The position numbers and the translations under genes were made by a program. Below, piece by piece: positions 8,909 to 18,888 of a stretch of DNA of 45,349 nucleotides. How positions within the stretch are numbered: the stretch's first letter is position 1; each line of letters begins with the position of its first letter. Source of the stretch: Candidatus Coprenecus stercoripullorum (lineage in GTDB: Bacteria; Bacteroidota; Bacteroidia; Bacteroidales; UBA932); contig DVLA01000095.1 of assembly GCA_018715745.1 (NCBI GenBank), forward strand, positions 1 through 45,349, read 5' to 3'. A model generated the notes under the pieces. That model was not told where the DNA came from. It worked only from the letters and a program-made list of their open reading frames with translations, and did no database searches.

Positions 8909-10318
8909 TTATTCCGGCAAATTTAGAATTTTTTTGTGAATGGCCGCAGCCGCTTTCCTGCCTGCGCCCATTGCGAGAATCACTGTAGCCGCACCGGTCA
9001 CGGCATCCCCGCCCGCAAACACGAAAGGTTTTGTCGTCATCCCGTCCTCGTCGGCCAGTATGCCTCCTTTCCTGTTCGTTTCCATCCCTGGGGTAGTATT
9101 GGCCACCAACGGATTGGGAGATGTCCCCAAAGCCATGATTACCATATCGGTCTCTATCTCGAATTCGGAGCCCTCTACAGGGACGGGCGAGCGCCTCCCG
9201 GATGCATCCGGCTCGCCCAGCTCCATCCTGACACAGCGGATGGCACGCACCCAGCCATTATCCGTACCGAGTATTTCCACCGGATTGGAAAGCATCCTGA
9301 ATTCCACGCCTTCCTCTACGGCATGGTGGACTTCCTCAACCCTGGCCGGAAGTTCCTTCTGGGTTCTGCGATACACTACGGAGACCTCGGCTCCGAGGCG
9401 CAGTGCAGTCCTGGCTGCATCCATAGCCACATTTCCACCACCTACAACAACCACTTTCCTGCCTACATAGACAGGCGTATCATATTCGGGATCGTAACCC
9501 TTCATCAGATTGTTCCTTGTAAGGAACTCGTTGGCTGAAAACACCCCGTTGAGATTTTCCCCGGGAATCCCCATAAATCTCGGCAGGCCGGCTCCGGTTC
9601 CTATAAAGACGGCCCTGAACCCTTCCTTTTCCATAAGTTCGTCCACCGTTACGGTCCTGCCCACCAGTACGTCAGTCTCGATTTTCACTCCGAGCCTGCG
9701 AATATTCTCTATTTCATGCGCTACGACAGTATCCTTCGGCAGACGGAATTCGGGTATGCCGTACTGCAATACCCCGCCCGCCTTATGGAGGACTTCGAAG
9801 ACCGTAACATCATATCCGAGTTTCGCCAGGTCCCCGGCACAGGCCAGTCCTGCCGGGCCGCTGCCTATCACGGCTATCTTTATACCGTTCGGGGCAGCCT
9901 TGTCCGTAAACTCCACCCCGTGCTCCCGCGACCAGTCGGCTACAAAACGCTCCAGCTTGCCTATGGCTACCGGCTCGGACTTCACCCCGAGTATACAGGA
10001 ACCTTCGCACTGGTTCTCCTGCGGGCACACTCTCCCGCACACGGCAGGGAGCGAACTGTCCCGGGCTATGACCCCTGCGGCAGCTGCAAAGTCCCCGTCC
10101 CTGACTTTCGAGATAAACTCGGGAATATGAATAGATACGGGGCATGCCTCCATACAGCGCGGCTTCTTGCAGTTTAGGCAGCGGCCGGCCTCAAGGCGGG
10201 CCTGTTCCACGTCATATCCGAGGCACACTTCATTGAAATTGTGCGCCCTCTGTTTCGGGTCCTGTTCCCTTACAGGCACCCTTCCTGTCCTGTTGTTCAT
10301 ATTTTCGCTATTTTCCAA
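8909..10318 (-). CDS. NADPH-dependent glutamate synthase small subunit-like / NfnB-type subunit
   Basis: N-terminal Cys motifs CLNCKKPRCMEACPVSIHIPEFI and CGRVCPQENQCEGSC; two nucleotide-binding motifs IGSGPAGLACAGDLAKLGYDVTVFE and VVGGGNVAMDAARTALRLGAEV. Adjacent to an NfnA-type gene. Confidence 0.93.
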   Translation of the reverse strand: MENSENMNNRTGRVPVREQDPKQRAHNFNEVCLGYDVEQARLEAGRCLNCKKPRCMEACPVSIHIPEFISKVRDGDFAAAAGVIARDSSLPAVCGRVCPQENQCEGSCILGVKSEPVAIGKLERFVADWSREHGVEFTDKAAPNGIKIAVIGSGPAGLACAGDLAKLGYDVTVFEVLHKAGGVLQYGIPEFRLPKDTVVAHEIENIRRLGVKIETDVLVGRTVTVDELMEKEGFRAVFIGTGAGLPRFMGIPGENLNGVFSANEFLTRNNLMKGYDPEYDTPVYVGRKVVVVGGGNVAMDAARTALRLGAEVSVVYRRTQKELPARVEEVHHAVEEGVEFRMLSNPVEILGTDNGWVRAIRCVRMELGEPDASGRRSPVPVEGSEFEIETDMVIMALGTSPNPLVANTTPGMETNRKGGILADEDGMTTKPFVFAGGDAVTGAATVILAMGAGRKAAAAIHKKILNLPE

Positions 10319-11168
10319 GTCCTATATGGCATTTATGGCCGGCTTCCCTTTCTTGGTCGCGATACATTCCCTGACGGCGTATGGCCTCGTCGAAATCCAC
10401 CTGGTAGGCATCGAATTCCGGACCGTCCACACATGCAAACCTCGTCTTGCCGCCGACAGTCACCCTGCACGCCCCGCACATACCCGTGCCGTCTACCATC
10501 AGCGTATTGAGGCTTACCGTCAAAGGCAGCCCGTAACCCTTGGCCTTCAATGCCACGAACTTCATCATTATCATCGGGCCTATCGCCACTCCCATGTCGT
10601 ATTTTACACCGCTGTCAAGCAGGCGCCCGAGCACGTCGGTACCGAAGCCCTTCTCGCCGGCGGAGCCGTCATCGGTACAGATGAAAAGCCTGTCGCACAC
10701 ATCCCGCATGCTGTCTTCCATTATTATAAGGTCCTTGTTGCGCGCCCCTATTATAACATCGGTATAGGCTCCCGCCTGATGCAGGTACTTTACCTGCGGA
10801 TATACGGGCGCGGTGCCGAGCCCTCCGGCCACGAAGACATAACGCTTGCCTGCCATCTCCGCAACAGGCTTGACGGCGAACTCCGAAGGCTGTCCCAGCG
10901 GGCCGGCGACATCTGCAAAGGCATCGCCCTCACGGTAAGAGCATATTTTTTCCGTAGAAGCCCCGGCGACCTGGATAACGATGGTAACGCTGCCCCTTTC
11001 CCTGTCATAATCGCATATAGTAAGCGGTATCCTCTCGCCCTTCTCATCCGCCCTGACAATCAGGAACTGCCCCGGAAGAGCCGAAGACGCTATCCTCGGG
11101 GCATACACCTCCATCAGGCAGATAGCCGGTGCAAGGCTCTTTTTCTCGATTATTACGAACTTATCCAT
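10308..11168 (-). CDS. Sulfide/dihydroorotate dehydrogenase-like FAD/NAD-binding subunit (NfnA-type ferredoxin-NADP reductase subunit)
   Basis: FNR-like flavoprotein with a C-terminal [2Fe-2S] motif MCGACRVTVGGKTRFACVDGPEFDAYQVDFDEA. Confidence 0.92.
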   Translation of the reverse strand: MDKFVIIEKKSLAPAICLMEVYAPRIASSALPGQFLIVRADEKGERIPLTICDYDRERGSVTIVIQVAGASTEKICSYREGDAFADVAGPLGQPSEFAVKPVAEMAGKRYVFVAGGLGTAPVYPQVKYLHQAGAYTDVIIGARNKDLIIMEDSMRDVCDRLFICTDDGSAGEKGFGTDVLGRLLDSGVKYDMGVAIGPMIMMKFVALKAKGYGLPLTVSLNTLMVDGTGMCGACRVTVGGKTRFACVDGPEFDAYQVDFDEAIRRQGMYRDQEREAGHKCHIGLGK

Positions 11169-11190
11169 TTATTAAGAAGTCCTTTAAATT

Positions 11191-11225
11191 TTTGCAAAGA
11201 TAGAGTTAGTCATTATTTTTGCAAA
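11191..11225. promoter_or_regulatory. Interlocking divergent promoters for nfnA-type gene (-) and sppA (+)
   Basis: Plus: TTTG 11191-11194, 19 bp, TATTTTTG 11214-11221. Minus: TTTG (rc 11222-11225), 19 bp, TATCTTTG (rc 11195-11202). Confidence 0.75.
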
Positions 11226-11244
11226 AACTAACACTTTTAGATTT

Positions 11245-12993
11245 ATGAAGTTCCTTAAATATCTGCTTGCCGCTTTTGCAGGCACGCTCATAGCATTGCT
11301 GATATGCATGCTTATAACATTTTCCATAATAGGTTCGCTTACACCCTCCGAGAAACCGGCGGTAGTGGAGCCTTCCTCCATCCTTAAAATCGACCTCGGC
11401 ACAAGCATCGGGGAACAGGGCGCCGAAGATCCTTTCGACATCAGCGGGCTCATCCCCATAGGCATGGCCTCAACCAACAGGCTCGGCCTGCTGGACATAG
11501 TGCAGGCCATAGACAATGCGGCCACCGATCCGAATATAAAATTCATCTATATCGACAACTGCTCTTTCTCCCAGAGCATATCCCATCTGGAGGAAATAAG
11601 GGATGCGCTCATGCGCTTCAGGAACTCCGGCAAACCCATCATAGCCTACGGAGACAATTTCACACAGGGCGGATACTATATCGCCAGCACGGCCGACAAG
11701 ATTTATTCCGACCCCCTTGCAAGCAATCTCATCCTCGGGGTATCCACCTCAATATACTTCCTGAAGGATATCCTCGACAAATTCGACATAGACGTCCAGC
11801 TGATACGCCACGGGAAATACAAGTCCGCGGGAGAACAGTTCATCGCCAATGACATATCGGAAGCCAACAGAGAGCAGAACCAGGTAATGGTCAACTCCCT
11901 TTGGGAGACTCTGTCAAACGCTTACGCCGAATCCAGGGGCATGTCCGCCGACAGGATAGACTACCTTGTAGACAACCTGAAAATAACCACCGCCGAGGAA
12001 ATGCTGGCCTACAATCTCATTGACAGCCTATGCACCGCCGAACAAATGAACGGTATAATCTGCGGCCTGGCCGGGGTTGAAGACGAGAAGGACCTCAAGA
12101 CAGTGGATCTCCGCACATATATAAAGGCAACGGCACATACCGACTACAAGATCAAGGACAAGATAGCCGTAATCTATGCCGACGGGCAGATAGCCGCATC
12201 CGGAGACGAAGGCATCACGTCCGACAGCTTCGTTCCTATGATTTCGGACATAAGGAAAGACAGCTCGGTCAAAGCCGTAGTGTTGAGAGTCAACTCCCCC
12301 GGCGGCAGCGCACAGGCGGCCGAACTCATCAGGCAGGAGCTTGAACTTCTCCAGGAGGTGAAACCGCTGATTGTATCCTACGGCAGCTATGCGGCATCCG
12401 GCGGATACTGGATCTCCGCGGGGGCCGACAAGATTTATTCAGACAACTCCACACTTACCGGAAGCATAGGCGTATTCAGCATGGTACCGTCTTTCCAGAA
12501 GGCTATCAGGAACAAACTGCACATAAATCCGGTAACGATACGCTCCAACGAGCATGCTGACATGTACAGCGCCAGGCTGCTGGATACGGAAGAAAGGGCA
12601 TCTATGCAGAAAAGCGTAGAACAGATCTACGACCTTTTCCTGAAAATCGTCTCCGAAGGAAGGGGCATGGCTACCGATGAAGTGGACAGAATAGCGCAAG
12701 GCCGGGTATGGTGCGGCAACGATGCCATAGAGATAGGTCTGGTCAATGAAATAGGAGGGCTTACCGATGCTATCGGCTACGCGGCAATAGCGGCAGGACT
12801 GGAAGAATACCGCCTCGCGGAATATCCCAAGGTCAAGACAGGACTTGACAGGCTCATGGAAGGGTTCAATACCGCAAAAGCCGTAAATGAAGCCTTCACA
12901 AACCCTGCTGAAGCATTGGAAAGTTTCTACGGGAGCATAAGCCCCGAGCCTGGGGTATATGCAATGCTTCCGGTAATATACAGGTTCAATTAA
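11245..12993 (+). CDS. sppA: Signal peptide peptidase SppA, 67K type
   Basis: 582 aa; N-terminal TM, tandem S49 domains, VNSPGGSAQAAELIRQE and SYGSYAASGGYWISAGADKI. Confidence 0.95.
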   Translation: MKFLKYLLAAFAGTLIALLICMLITFSIIGSLTPSEKPAVVEPSSILKIDLGTSIGEQGAEDPFDISGLIPIGMASTNRLGLLDIVQAIDNAATDPNIKFIYIDNCSFSQSISHLEEIRDALMRFRNSGKPIIAYGDNFTQGGYYIASTADKIYSDPLASNLILGVSTSIYFLKDILDKFDIDVQLIRHGKYKSAGEQFIANDISEANREQNQVMVNSLWETLSNAYAESRGMSADRIDYLVDNLKITTAEEMLAYNLIDSLCTAEQMNGIICGLAGVEDEKDLKTVDLRTYIKATAHTDYKIKDKIAVIYADGQIAASGDEGITSDSFVPMISDIRKDSSVKAVVLRVNSPGGSAQAAELIRQELELLQEVKPLIVSYGSYAASGGYWISAGADKIYSDNSTLTGSIGVFSMVPSFQKAIRNKLHINPVTIRSNEHADMYSARLLDTEERASMQKSVEQIYDLFLKIVSEGRGMATDEVDRIAQGRVWCGNDAIEIGLVNEIGGLTDAIGYAAIAAGLEEYRLAEYPKVKTGLDRLMEGFNTAKAVNEAFTNPAEALESFYGSISPEPGVYAMLPVIYRFN

Positions 12994-13028
12994 ACGATAT
13001 CGCCATTTTGCCGGGCCGGGCGCACCGC

Positions 13029-14366
13029 TCAGCGGAGCGTCACCTCAAGGATCTTTTCAGTATGGGAATCCACCCGATACCTGTCATCTATCCTCAGGCC
13101 CGGCAGGCATATTATTCCTTTACTTCCCGAAAGCACAGGTTGCAGTGACTTTTCCCTGCGGTCGAGTTTGAGATCCGTAAAAAAGTCACTCAACTTCTTT
13201 TTCCCCTTCCGCATGCCGAACGGGCGGAAACTGTCGGCAGGCTGCCACGAACGGCACGTAACGGGAAACTCTATGCTGTCCGCCGACATGAAAAGCTGCC
13301 CTTCCGCAGGTATCGGGCTGAAGCCGGACGGGACCGGATATACCTTGACCTGGAGTACACGCCCGTTAAAGCTGTAGGTACCCTCTCCGGGAATGGACAG
13401 GCTGCCGCCGGCATCATTCCCGAGAGGGTATATCCGTATTTCCCCGGCCGAAGTGACGGCCTCATGAGTATCGGAGCGGAATATCTTGCCCGCCTGTGCC
13501 TCCGTAGCCCGCTCTACATCGTGTACCTGGGAAGGATTGAAACCGCATCCGCCCAATATCCTGTAAAGCCAGTACCCCTTGTGGGGATCGGACGACATGA
13601 GGTCGGTCCTGACCACCGTCCTTCCTTCCTGGACTTCGCAATACGCGGAAAACTTCTCCCTGTAAAGTCCGTCCAGGATACCGGCCGCCTCCGCAAAGTA
13701 TCCCGTGCTGCGGTAAACCGTATCGAGGAACGAGGGATTGATTTTCCTGAACTCGGGAAAGATGATATTCCTTATCTTGTTCCGTGAATAATGGGTTTCA
13801 AAGTTCGTCCTGTCGTCCCTGTAGGAGACTCCGTGGGAAAGCACATACTCGCATATATGTTTTCTCGGGACCGACAGCAGGGGGCGTATGATTCTTCCGT
13901 TGGATACCGGTATGCCAGCAAGGCCGCGTACGCCTGTCCCGCGCACAAGGTTCAGGAATACTGTCTCGACACTGTCATCCATATTATGGGCCACGCACAG
14001 ATAATCATATCCGCCGGCATCCATAACTTCTGCAAACCATTTGTATCTCAGCTCCCTTGCAGCCATCTGCGTAGAAAGGGAGTGTTTTTTTGCATAGGAG
14101 TGGGTATCGAAAACCGCCACATAAAACGGCACTGAATTCCGCTCCGCCCATGTCCTCACCGACTCCATGTCCAGATCGCAGTCCCCCTCCCTCAGGGAAA
14201 AATTGGCATGGGCCACCCCGAAAGACAGGTGCAGCGGGGAATGCAGGAAAAGGTCGGCCATACACATGGAATCTATGCCGCCGCTCACTGCAAGCAGATA
14301 TTTCTTTCCGCCCGCATCAGTACCGGCAAGCCTCTTCAATGCGGCATCGAACTCCCTCTCAATCAT
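13029..14366 (-). CDS. tilS: tRNA(Ile)-lysidine synthetase
   Basis: PP-loop LAVSGGIDSMCMADLF, HNMDDSVETVFLNLVRGTGVRGLAGI, C-terminal TilS domain SFRPFGMRKGKKKLSDFFTDLK. Confidence 0.95.
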   Translation of the reverse strand: MIEREFDAALKRLAGTDAGGKKYLLAVSGGIDSMCMADLFLHSPLHLSFGVAHANFSLREGDCDLDMESVRTWAERNSVPFYVAVFDTHSYAKKHSLSTQMAARELRYKWFAEVMDAGGYDYLCVAHNMDDSVETVFLNLVRGTGVRGLAGIPVSNGRIIRPLLSVPRKHICEYVLSHGVSYRDDRTNFETHYSRNKIRNIIFPEFRKINPSFLDTVYRSTGYFAEAAGILDGLYREKFSAYCEVQEGRTVVRTDLMSSDPHKGYWLYRILGGCGFNPSQVHDVERATEAQAGKIFRSDTHEAVTSAGEIRIYPLGNDAGGSLSIPGEGTYSFNGRVLQVKVYPVPSGFSPIPAEGQLFMSADSIEFPVTCRSWQPADSFRPFGMRKGKKKLSDFFTDLKLDRREKSLQPVLSGSKGIICLPGLRIDDRYRVDSHTEKILEVTLR

Positions 14367-15448
14367 TCGTCCTTGATATAGTTTCCCAACGTATAAGTAA
14401 ATCCGAGGCTCATGATCTCCTTGAACTGCACTCTCGGCACAGGGTTGCCGTTACCGTTGTCTATCCTGATGTTGTCGTCATAGATAAGATTCGTCCTGAG
14501 TGTCAGCGTGAAGAACTTGCCGAGAGACAGGCCGGCCTCGAAATCCCAGCGTACCTGAATATTCTGCGGATTGTTGAGGTAGTCCGAGAAAAGAGTCAGG
14601 TAAGAGCCGACAGAAAATGTCTTGTAGGTATATTTGATATCCATCTTGATCTGGGCACCGAGCTCGGCGCGGACAGTCTCGTCTATCGCATTACCGTATG
14701 TTTCCCTCAAAGCCTCCTCGGTCACTACAACGAAGTTGCCCGTTACAGGTGAAATATTGAATGACAGGAAGTTGAAAGGCTTATAGTTGATACCGGCACC
14801 TATGGAGAAATACCCCGGGGCCATGAATTTCGACTGCAGCGCCGAATTGTCATCGTAAGTGGGGGTGAACTGCGTCCTGAAATCGAAAAGGGCCGAAACA
14901 TAAAGCCTGTCGTAGACCTGCCATCCCCATTTGCTGTCCAGCTGGATACGGTCATCGCTCTTCTTGAACTGCTCCTTATAGGGAGTACCCTCTGCAAAAG
15001 ACTGGATAAACCCGTAGGAAAGCTTGAGGCGGTTCTCGAAAATCATCTTGTCCTTTTCATAATTCGCATGCCCGTCAATATAGGCGTTCAAGGCCACATT
15101 GGCCTCACCGCCCTCGGCCCAGTTGGTCAGGGACACCTGCGAAACTCCTATCTGGGTCTTGAGCCCGTTGGTCCAATATTTGGGGGCCTCTTTTGGAGCC
15201 GCCGTATCCACGGCCGACTCGTCGATAGAAGAAACTATCCCCATGCTTATGCGCTCGGGAGCGCTCAGCACGGCGGGGTCCACGTCCGCTTCCCTGACTT
15301 CCCTGTATACTACCGGCACTTCGTTTTTCTTTTTGCTGCGGCCGCCTTCCGTCCCGGAAGCCGCCGAATAGAGCTGCGCGGGAAGAAGCAGCAGCACAAG
15401 CGGCAGTACGGCCAATTTACCTGTTCTCATCATGGTTAAGAACATCAT
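14363..15448 (-). CDS. DUF3078-like outer membrane protein
   Basis: Signal peptide; WTNGLKTQIGVSQVSLTNWAEGGEANVALNAY is typical of Bacteroidota DUF3078 proteins; beta-strand-rich. The 5' end overlaps the upstream CDS, so the start may be a later Met. Confidence 0.82.
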   Translation of the reverse strand: MMFLTMMRTGKLAVLPLVLLLLPAQLYSAASGTEGGRSKKKNEVPVVYREVREADVDPAVLSAPERISMGIVSSIDESAVDTAAPKEAPKYWTNGLKTQIGVSQVSLTNWAEGGEANVALNAYIDGHANYEKDKMIFENRLKLSYGFIQSFAEGTPYKEQFKKSDDRIQLDSKWGWQVYDRLYVSALFDFRTQFTPTYDDNSALQSKFMAPGYFSIGAGINYKPFNFLSFNISPVTGNFVVVTEEALRETYGNAIDETVRAELGAQIKMDIKYTYKTFSVGSYLTLFSDYLNNPQNIQVRWDFEAGLSLGKFFTLTLRTNLIYDDNIRIDNGNGNPVPRVQFKEIMSLGFTYTLGNYIKDE

Positions 15449-16136
15449 CTGAATTATATTTATATCCCAAACGTTTTCCGGTCTTCATCTTCGAAGACTC
15501 TATCTTGGTATTTATCTGTTCCACGCTCGCCTCCTTCACAAGATCATAAGGAGGGACCAGAAGGTCGAACGAAAGAGTGTAGAGGACTGCCGATTCCACA
15601 AACGAGACCAACTCGTCCCTGTCGAGAAAAGATTTTCCGAACTGGTCGGTTATCTGCCTTTTCTGCCTCTTGCCCTCTATGAAAAACGCCTTCTCCCTGT
15701 TGATAAACATCCTCGCCACCAGATACCCCAGGTCATCCAACCTGTTGTATTTCAACGAGTCATAAAGGAAATTATATACATTGATTATTCCGCAATACCC
15801 GTTTGAACGGTTTTCCTTCAAATACGGGTTTTTCCATACCGGATGGTTTCTATCGAAATAGAAAATATCAGTATGCATGCTGAATACCAGCACATCATCG
15901 GCAAATTTCAGTTCTGCCTCGAACTTGCCCCTGTCCCTGTACTCGAGCCTCACCCTTCTCGCCCCGTTATTCTGCAGGAGTTCGTTGAGGTCGTTGCTCA
16001 TCTCGCTCAACACGTCCTTCAACTGGTTAAAGACTTCAAGGCACTGGTCGAAAATGGATGCCTTCAATACGGATTTCCCGTTAAGCAGGGACAATATGCC
16101 GTCTCTGGGCGTAAATGAATCTGAATCCATTGTCAA
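15417..16136 (-). CDS. Conserved Bacteroidota protein of unknown function
   Basis: 239-aa ORF between proS and the DUF3078 gene, co-oriented and tightly packed; no motif recognised. Confidence 0.8.
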   Translation of the reverse strand: MTMDSDSFTPRDGILSLLNGKSVLKASIFDQCLEVFNQLKDVLSEMSNDLNELLQNNGARRVRLEYRDRGKFEAELKFADDVLVFSMHTDIFYFDRNHPVWKNPYLKENRSNGYCGIINVYNFLYDSLKYNRLDDLGYLVARMFINREKAFFIEGKRQKRQITDQFGKSFLDRDELVSFVESAVLYTLSFDLLVPPYDLVKEASVEQINTKIESSKMKTGKRLGYKYNSDDVLNHDENR

Positions 16137-16142
16137 GAAATG

Positions 16143-17621
16143 TTAATATGATTTGGCGAATATGACCCTTTGGTGGGAAGGCTTGCCCGAATAGATGCAC
16201 TTACCTTCTTCCTTAACCACATACGAGTCTACAGGTATGCACCTTATGGTTGCCTTGGTCTCCTCCTGGATCTTCATTTCCGTCTCCGTTGTACCGTCCC
16301 AGTGGCAAAGCATGAAACCACCGTCGTCCACCCTTTCCTTAAACTCGTCCCAGGAATCCACCTTGAACGTGTTCGCATCCCTGAATGCCAATGCCTTCCT
16401 GTACATGTTGGACTGTATGTCATCAAGCAGTTTCCTGACCTGGGCGGCAATGCCGTCCCTTGACAGCGAGAATTTCTCGGCCGTATCCCTGCGTGCGGTC
16501 TCAACCACACCGGCCTCAATGTCCCTCCGGCCTATGGTAAGCCTTACGGGTACGCCCTTGAGTTCCCACTCGGCAAACTTGAAACCCGAGCGGATATTGT
16601 CCCGCCCGTCTATCTTGAAGGAAATTCCGGCCGCGGAAAGTTCCTCACCTATCCTGCCCATGTAGGCCAGCATCTCCGAAAGTTCGTCCTCACCTTTATA
16701 TATAGGGACCATCACGACCTGGACCGGTGCAAGGGCCGGCGGAAGTACAAGCCCGTTATTGTCCCCGTGCGCCATTATGAGGGCGCCCATCAGACGTGTG
16801 GACACTCCCCACGAAGTAGCCCATACATAGTCCAGCCTGCCGTCCCTGTTTGCGAACTGCACATCAAAAGCCTTCGCGAAATTCTGACCGAGGAAATGGG
16901 ATGTACCGGCCTGCAATGCCTTACCGTCCTGCATCATGGCCTCTATACACCACGTATCGAGAGCCCCCGCGAACCTCTCATGGGCCGATTTATGGCCGAC
17001 CACTACCGGCATGGCCATATAGTTGCGCGCGAAATCGGCATAGACGCCCACCATCCTCTCGGCCTCCTCCATGGCCTCGGCCGCAGTCGCATGGGCTGTA
17101 TGCCCTTCCTGCCACAGAAACTCGGCTGTCCTGAGGAAGAGTCTTGTCCGCATCTCCCAGCGCACCACATTCGCCCACTGGTTACACAGGATAGGAAGAT
17201 CCCTGTAGGACTTTATCCAGTTCTTATAGCTGTTCCAGATAATAGTTTCGGAAGTAGGACGGACAATAAGCTCCTCCTCCAGTCTTGCATCGGGGTCCAC
17301 AACGACTCCCGGCCCGTCCGGATTGGCCTTCAGCCTGTGGTGGGTGACAACGGCGCACTCTTTCGCAAAGCCTTCCACATGCTCGGCCTCCCTGCTCAAA
17401 AAGGATTTCGGGATGAACAGGGGGAAATATGCATTCTGATGTCCGGTCTGCTTGAACATCCTGTCCAGCACGGCCTGCATCTTTTCCCATATTGCATACC
17501 CGTAGGGTTTTATCACCATGCATCCTCTTACCGCCGAGTTCTCCGCCAAATCGGCCTTGACCACCAAATTGTTGTACCAAAGGGAATAATTCTCCTCCTT
17601 GCTCGTAACCTCTTTTGCCAT
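16143..17621 (-). CDS. proS: Prolyl-tRNA synthetase
   Basis: Archaeal/eukaryotic-like Pro[70 protein letters not shown]-terminal Y. Start trimmed from the ORF start 17687 to MAKEV at 17621. Confidence 0.95.
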   Translation of the reverse strand: MAKEVTSKEENYSLWYNNLVVKADLAENSAVRGCMVIKPYGYAIWEKMQAVLDRMFKQTGHQNAYFPLFIPKSFLSREAEHVEGFAKECAVVTHHRLKANPDGPGVVVDPDARLEEELIVRPTSETIIWNSYKNWIKSYRDLPILCNQWANVVRWEMRTRLFLRTAEFLWQEGHTAHATAAEAMEEAERMVGVYADFARNYMAMPVVVGHKSAHERFAGALDTWCIEAMMQDGKALQAGTSHFLGQNFAKAFDVQFANRDGRLDYVWATSWGVSTRLMGALIMAHGDNNGLVLPPALAPVQVVMVPIYKGEDELSEMLAYMGRIGEELSAAGISFKIDGRDNIRSGFKFAEWELKGVPVRLTIGRRDIEAGVVETARRDTAEKFSLSRDGIAAQVRKLLDDIQSNMYRKALAFRDANTFKVDSWDEFKERVDDGGFMLCHWDGTTETEMKIQEETKATIRCIPVDSYVVKEEGKCIYSGKPSHQRVIFAKSY

Positions 17622-17660
17622 TATAATTTGTTTATATGGAATGATTTTTGTTATTTTACG

Positions 17661-17668
17661 CAAAAGTA
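17661..17668 (-). promoter_or_regulatory. Putative -7 element of the proS promoter
   Basis: Reverse complement TACTTTTG matches TAnnTTTG about 40 nt upstream of proS; no good -33. Confidence 0.4.
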
Positions 17669-17698
17669 CTAATATTTTAATATACACGGAGGCAAGGT

Positions 17699-18868
17699 AT
17701 GAAAAATTTGAATATACTGTTGGCAGCGGCCGTTATGGTGACAGCGGCATCCTGCGGCTCTTCATATTACAGTTCCTCCATAGAGGACGGGATATATTAC
17801 AGGCCGTCCAAAAGCGAGGCGGCCGAATTTTCCGCCGAAAAAGAGGACCTGTCGGAACTCATAGCCGAGACTTACGCATCCGCGGAAACGACGGTATTGC
17901 GGGGCACGGCAACCGTCACGCAGGTCACCGGCGGAAGCGAAAACGCTGATACATCATACAATATCAACATACGCATAATAGACGACGGCACGGAATGGTA
18001 CGACTATCCGTACCGTTTCGGCTTCATGTCCAGATGGAGCATAGCCGGCGGATACTACGGTCCCTGGGGGTTCTACGATCCATGGTACTGGGACTGGGGC
18101 TTCTATGACCCGTGGACATGGGGCTGGGGCCTGTCATGGGCCGGATATTACGGTCCGTACTGGGGGATATGGGCAGGATGGTATCCCTGGTGGGGATGGG
18201 CAGGATGTCCTTTCCCTCCCGCCCCACATGAAGGCAGCACATATTACGGAAAAAGGGACCATCTGACAAGTCCCGGCATCAGTTCCGGAAGAAGGGGCAC
18301 CGCAATGATTGCCGGAGGTGAGACCTCCCGCAGCTCCGCCGTTTCCGGGGAAAGCGGAACGCGGCCGCATGGAACCCTTATAAGGGGGAACACTGCCGTG
18401 TCGGCCGTTGCCAAGGCTGACAGAGGGTATGCCGCCACCACAGCTGGCAGGACGTCCGCCGGCACGGTAGGGGTAGCGGGCCGCATAGACGCCGCAAGCA
18501 CCGCCCCGCGCCCAGCAGGAGTATCCGCAACCATATACAGGAACGCCGGCTCCGGCACGGAAATGAGGGCAGTATCCGGCAGTACCCTGTACAGAAGGAG
18601 CACACAAAACGGCAGGTTCGGAACTGTCGACATATCGGGCACACGCTTCAACAGGGGCAGCGCCATTTCTATCGGGAATACGCAGGGGCGTACCTTCAAC
18701 AATACCGTCTTCAGGAACTCCGGTACATCCGGAATCTTCTCGAGGCCGGCACAGGGAACGTCAGGCCGTTCTTCCATAACATCCGGCTCTTCATTCAGGA
18801 GCGGAGGGACCGGCAGCAGGTCCGTCGGAAGCGGCGGCGGTGGCGGATTAAACAGAGGCAGGCGCTAA
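17699..18868 (+). CDS. Lipoprotein with a Trp/Tyr/Gly-rich central tract and a Ser/Gly/Arg-rich C-terminus
   Basis: Lipobox-like VTAASCGSS; tract [53 protein letters not shown]-terminal [26 protein letters not shown]. Confidence 0.85.
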   Translation: MKNLNILLAAAVMVTAASCGSSYYSSSIEDGIYYRPSKSEAAEFSAEKEDLSELIAETYASAETTVLRGTATVTQVTGGSENADTSYNINIRIIDDGTEWYDYPYRFGFMSRWSIAGGYYGPWGFYDPWYWDWGFYDPWTWGWGLSWAGYYGPYWGIWAGWYPWWGWAGCPFPPAPHEGSTYYGKRDHLTSPGISSGRRGTAMIAGGETSRSSAVSGESGTRPHGTLIRGNTAVSAVAKADRGYAATTAGRTSAGTVGVAGRIDAASTAPRPAGVSATIYRNAGSGTEMRAVSGSTLYRRSTQNGRFGTVDISGTRFNRGSAISIGNTQGRTFNNTVFRNSGTSGIFSRPAQGTSGRSSITSGSSFRSGGTGSRSVGSGGGGGLNRGRR

Positions 18869-18888
18869 CTGACAACTCGAATCGGAAC

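Noticed and set aside
10167-11231. 354-aa plus-strand ORF antisense to the NfnA-type gene
   Set aside because: Shadow ORF caused by codon bias; spans the divergent promoter and part of the NfnB-type gene.
18047-18210. Possible DNA tandem repeat/CRISPR-like structure in the WG-rich tract
   Set aside because: Repetition is at the amino-acid level with degenerate codons; no regular identical repeats and spacers.
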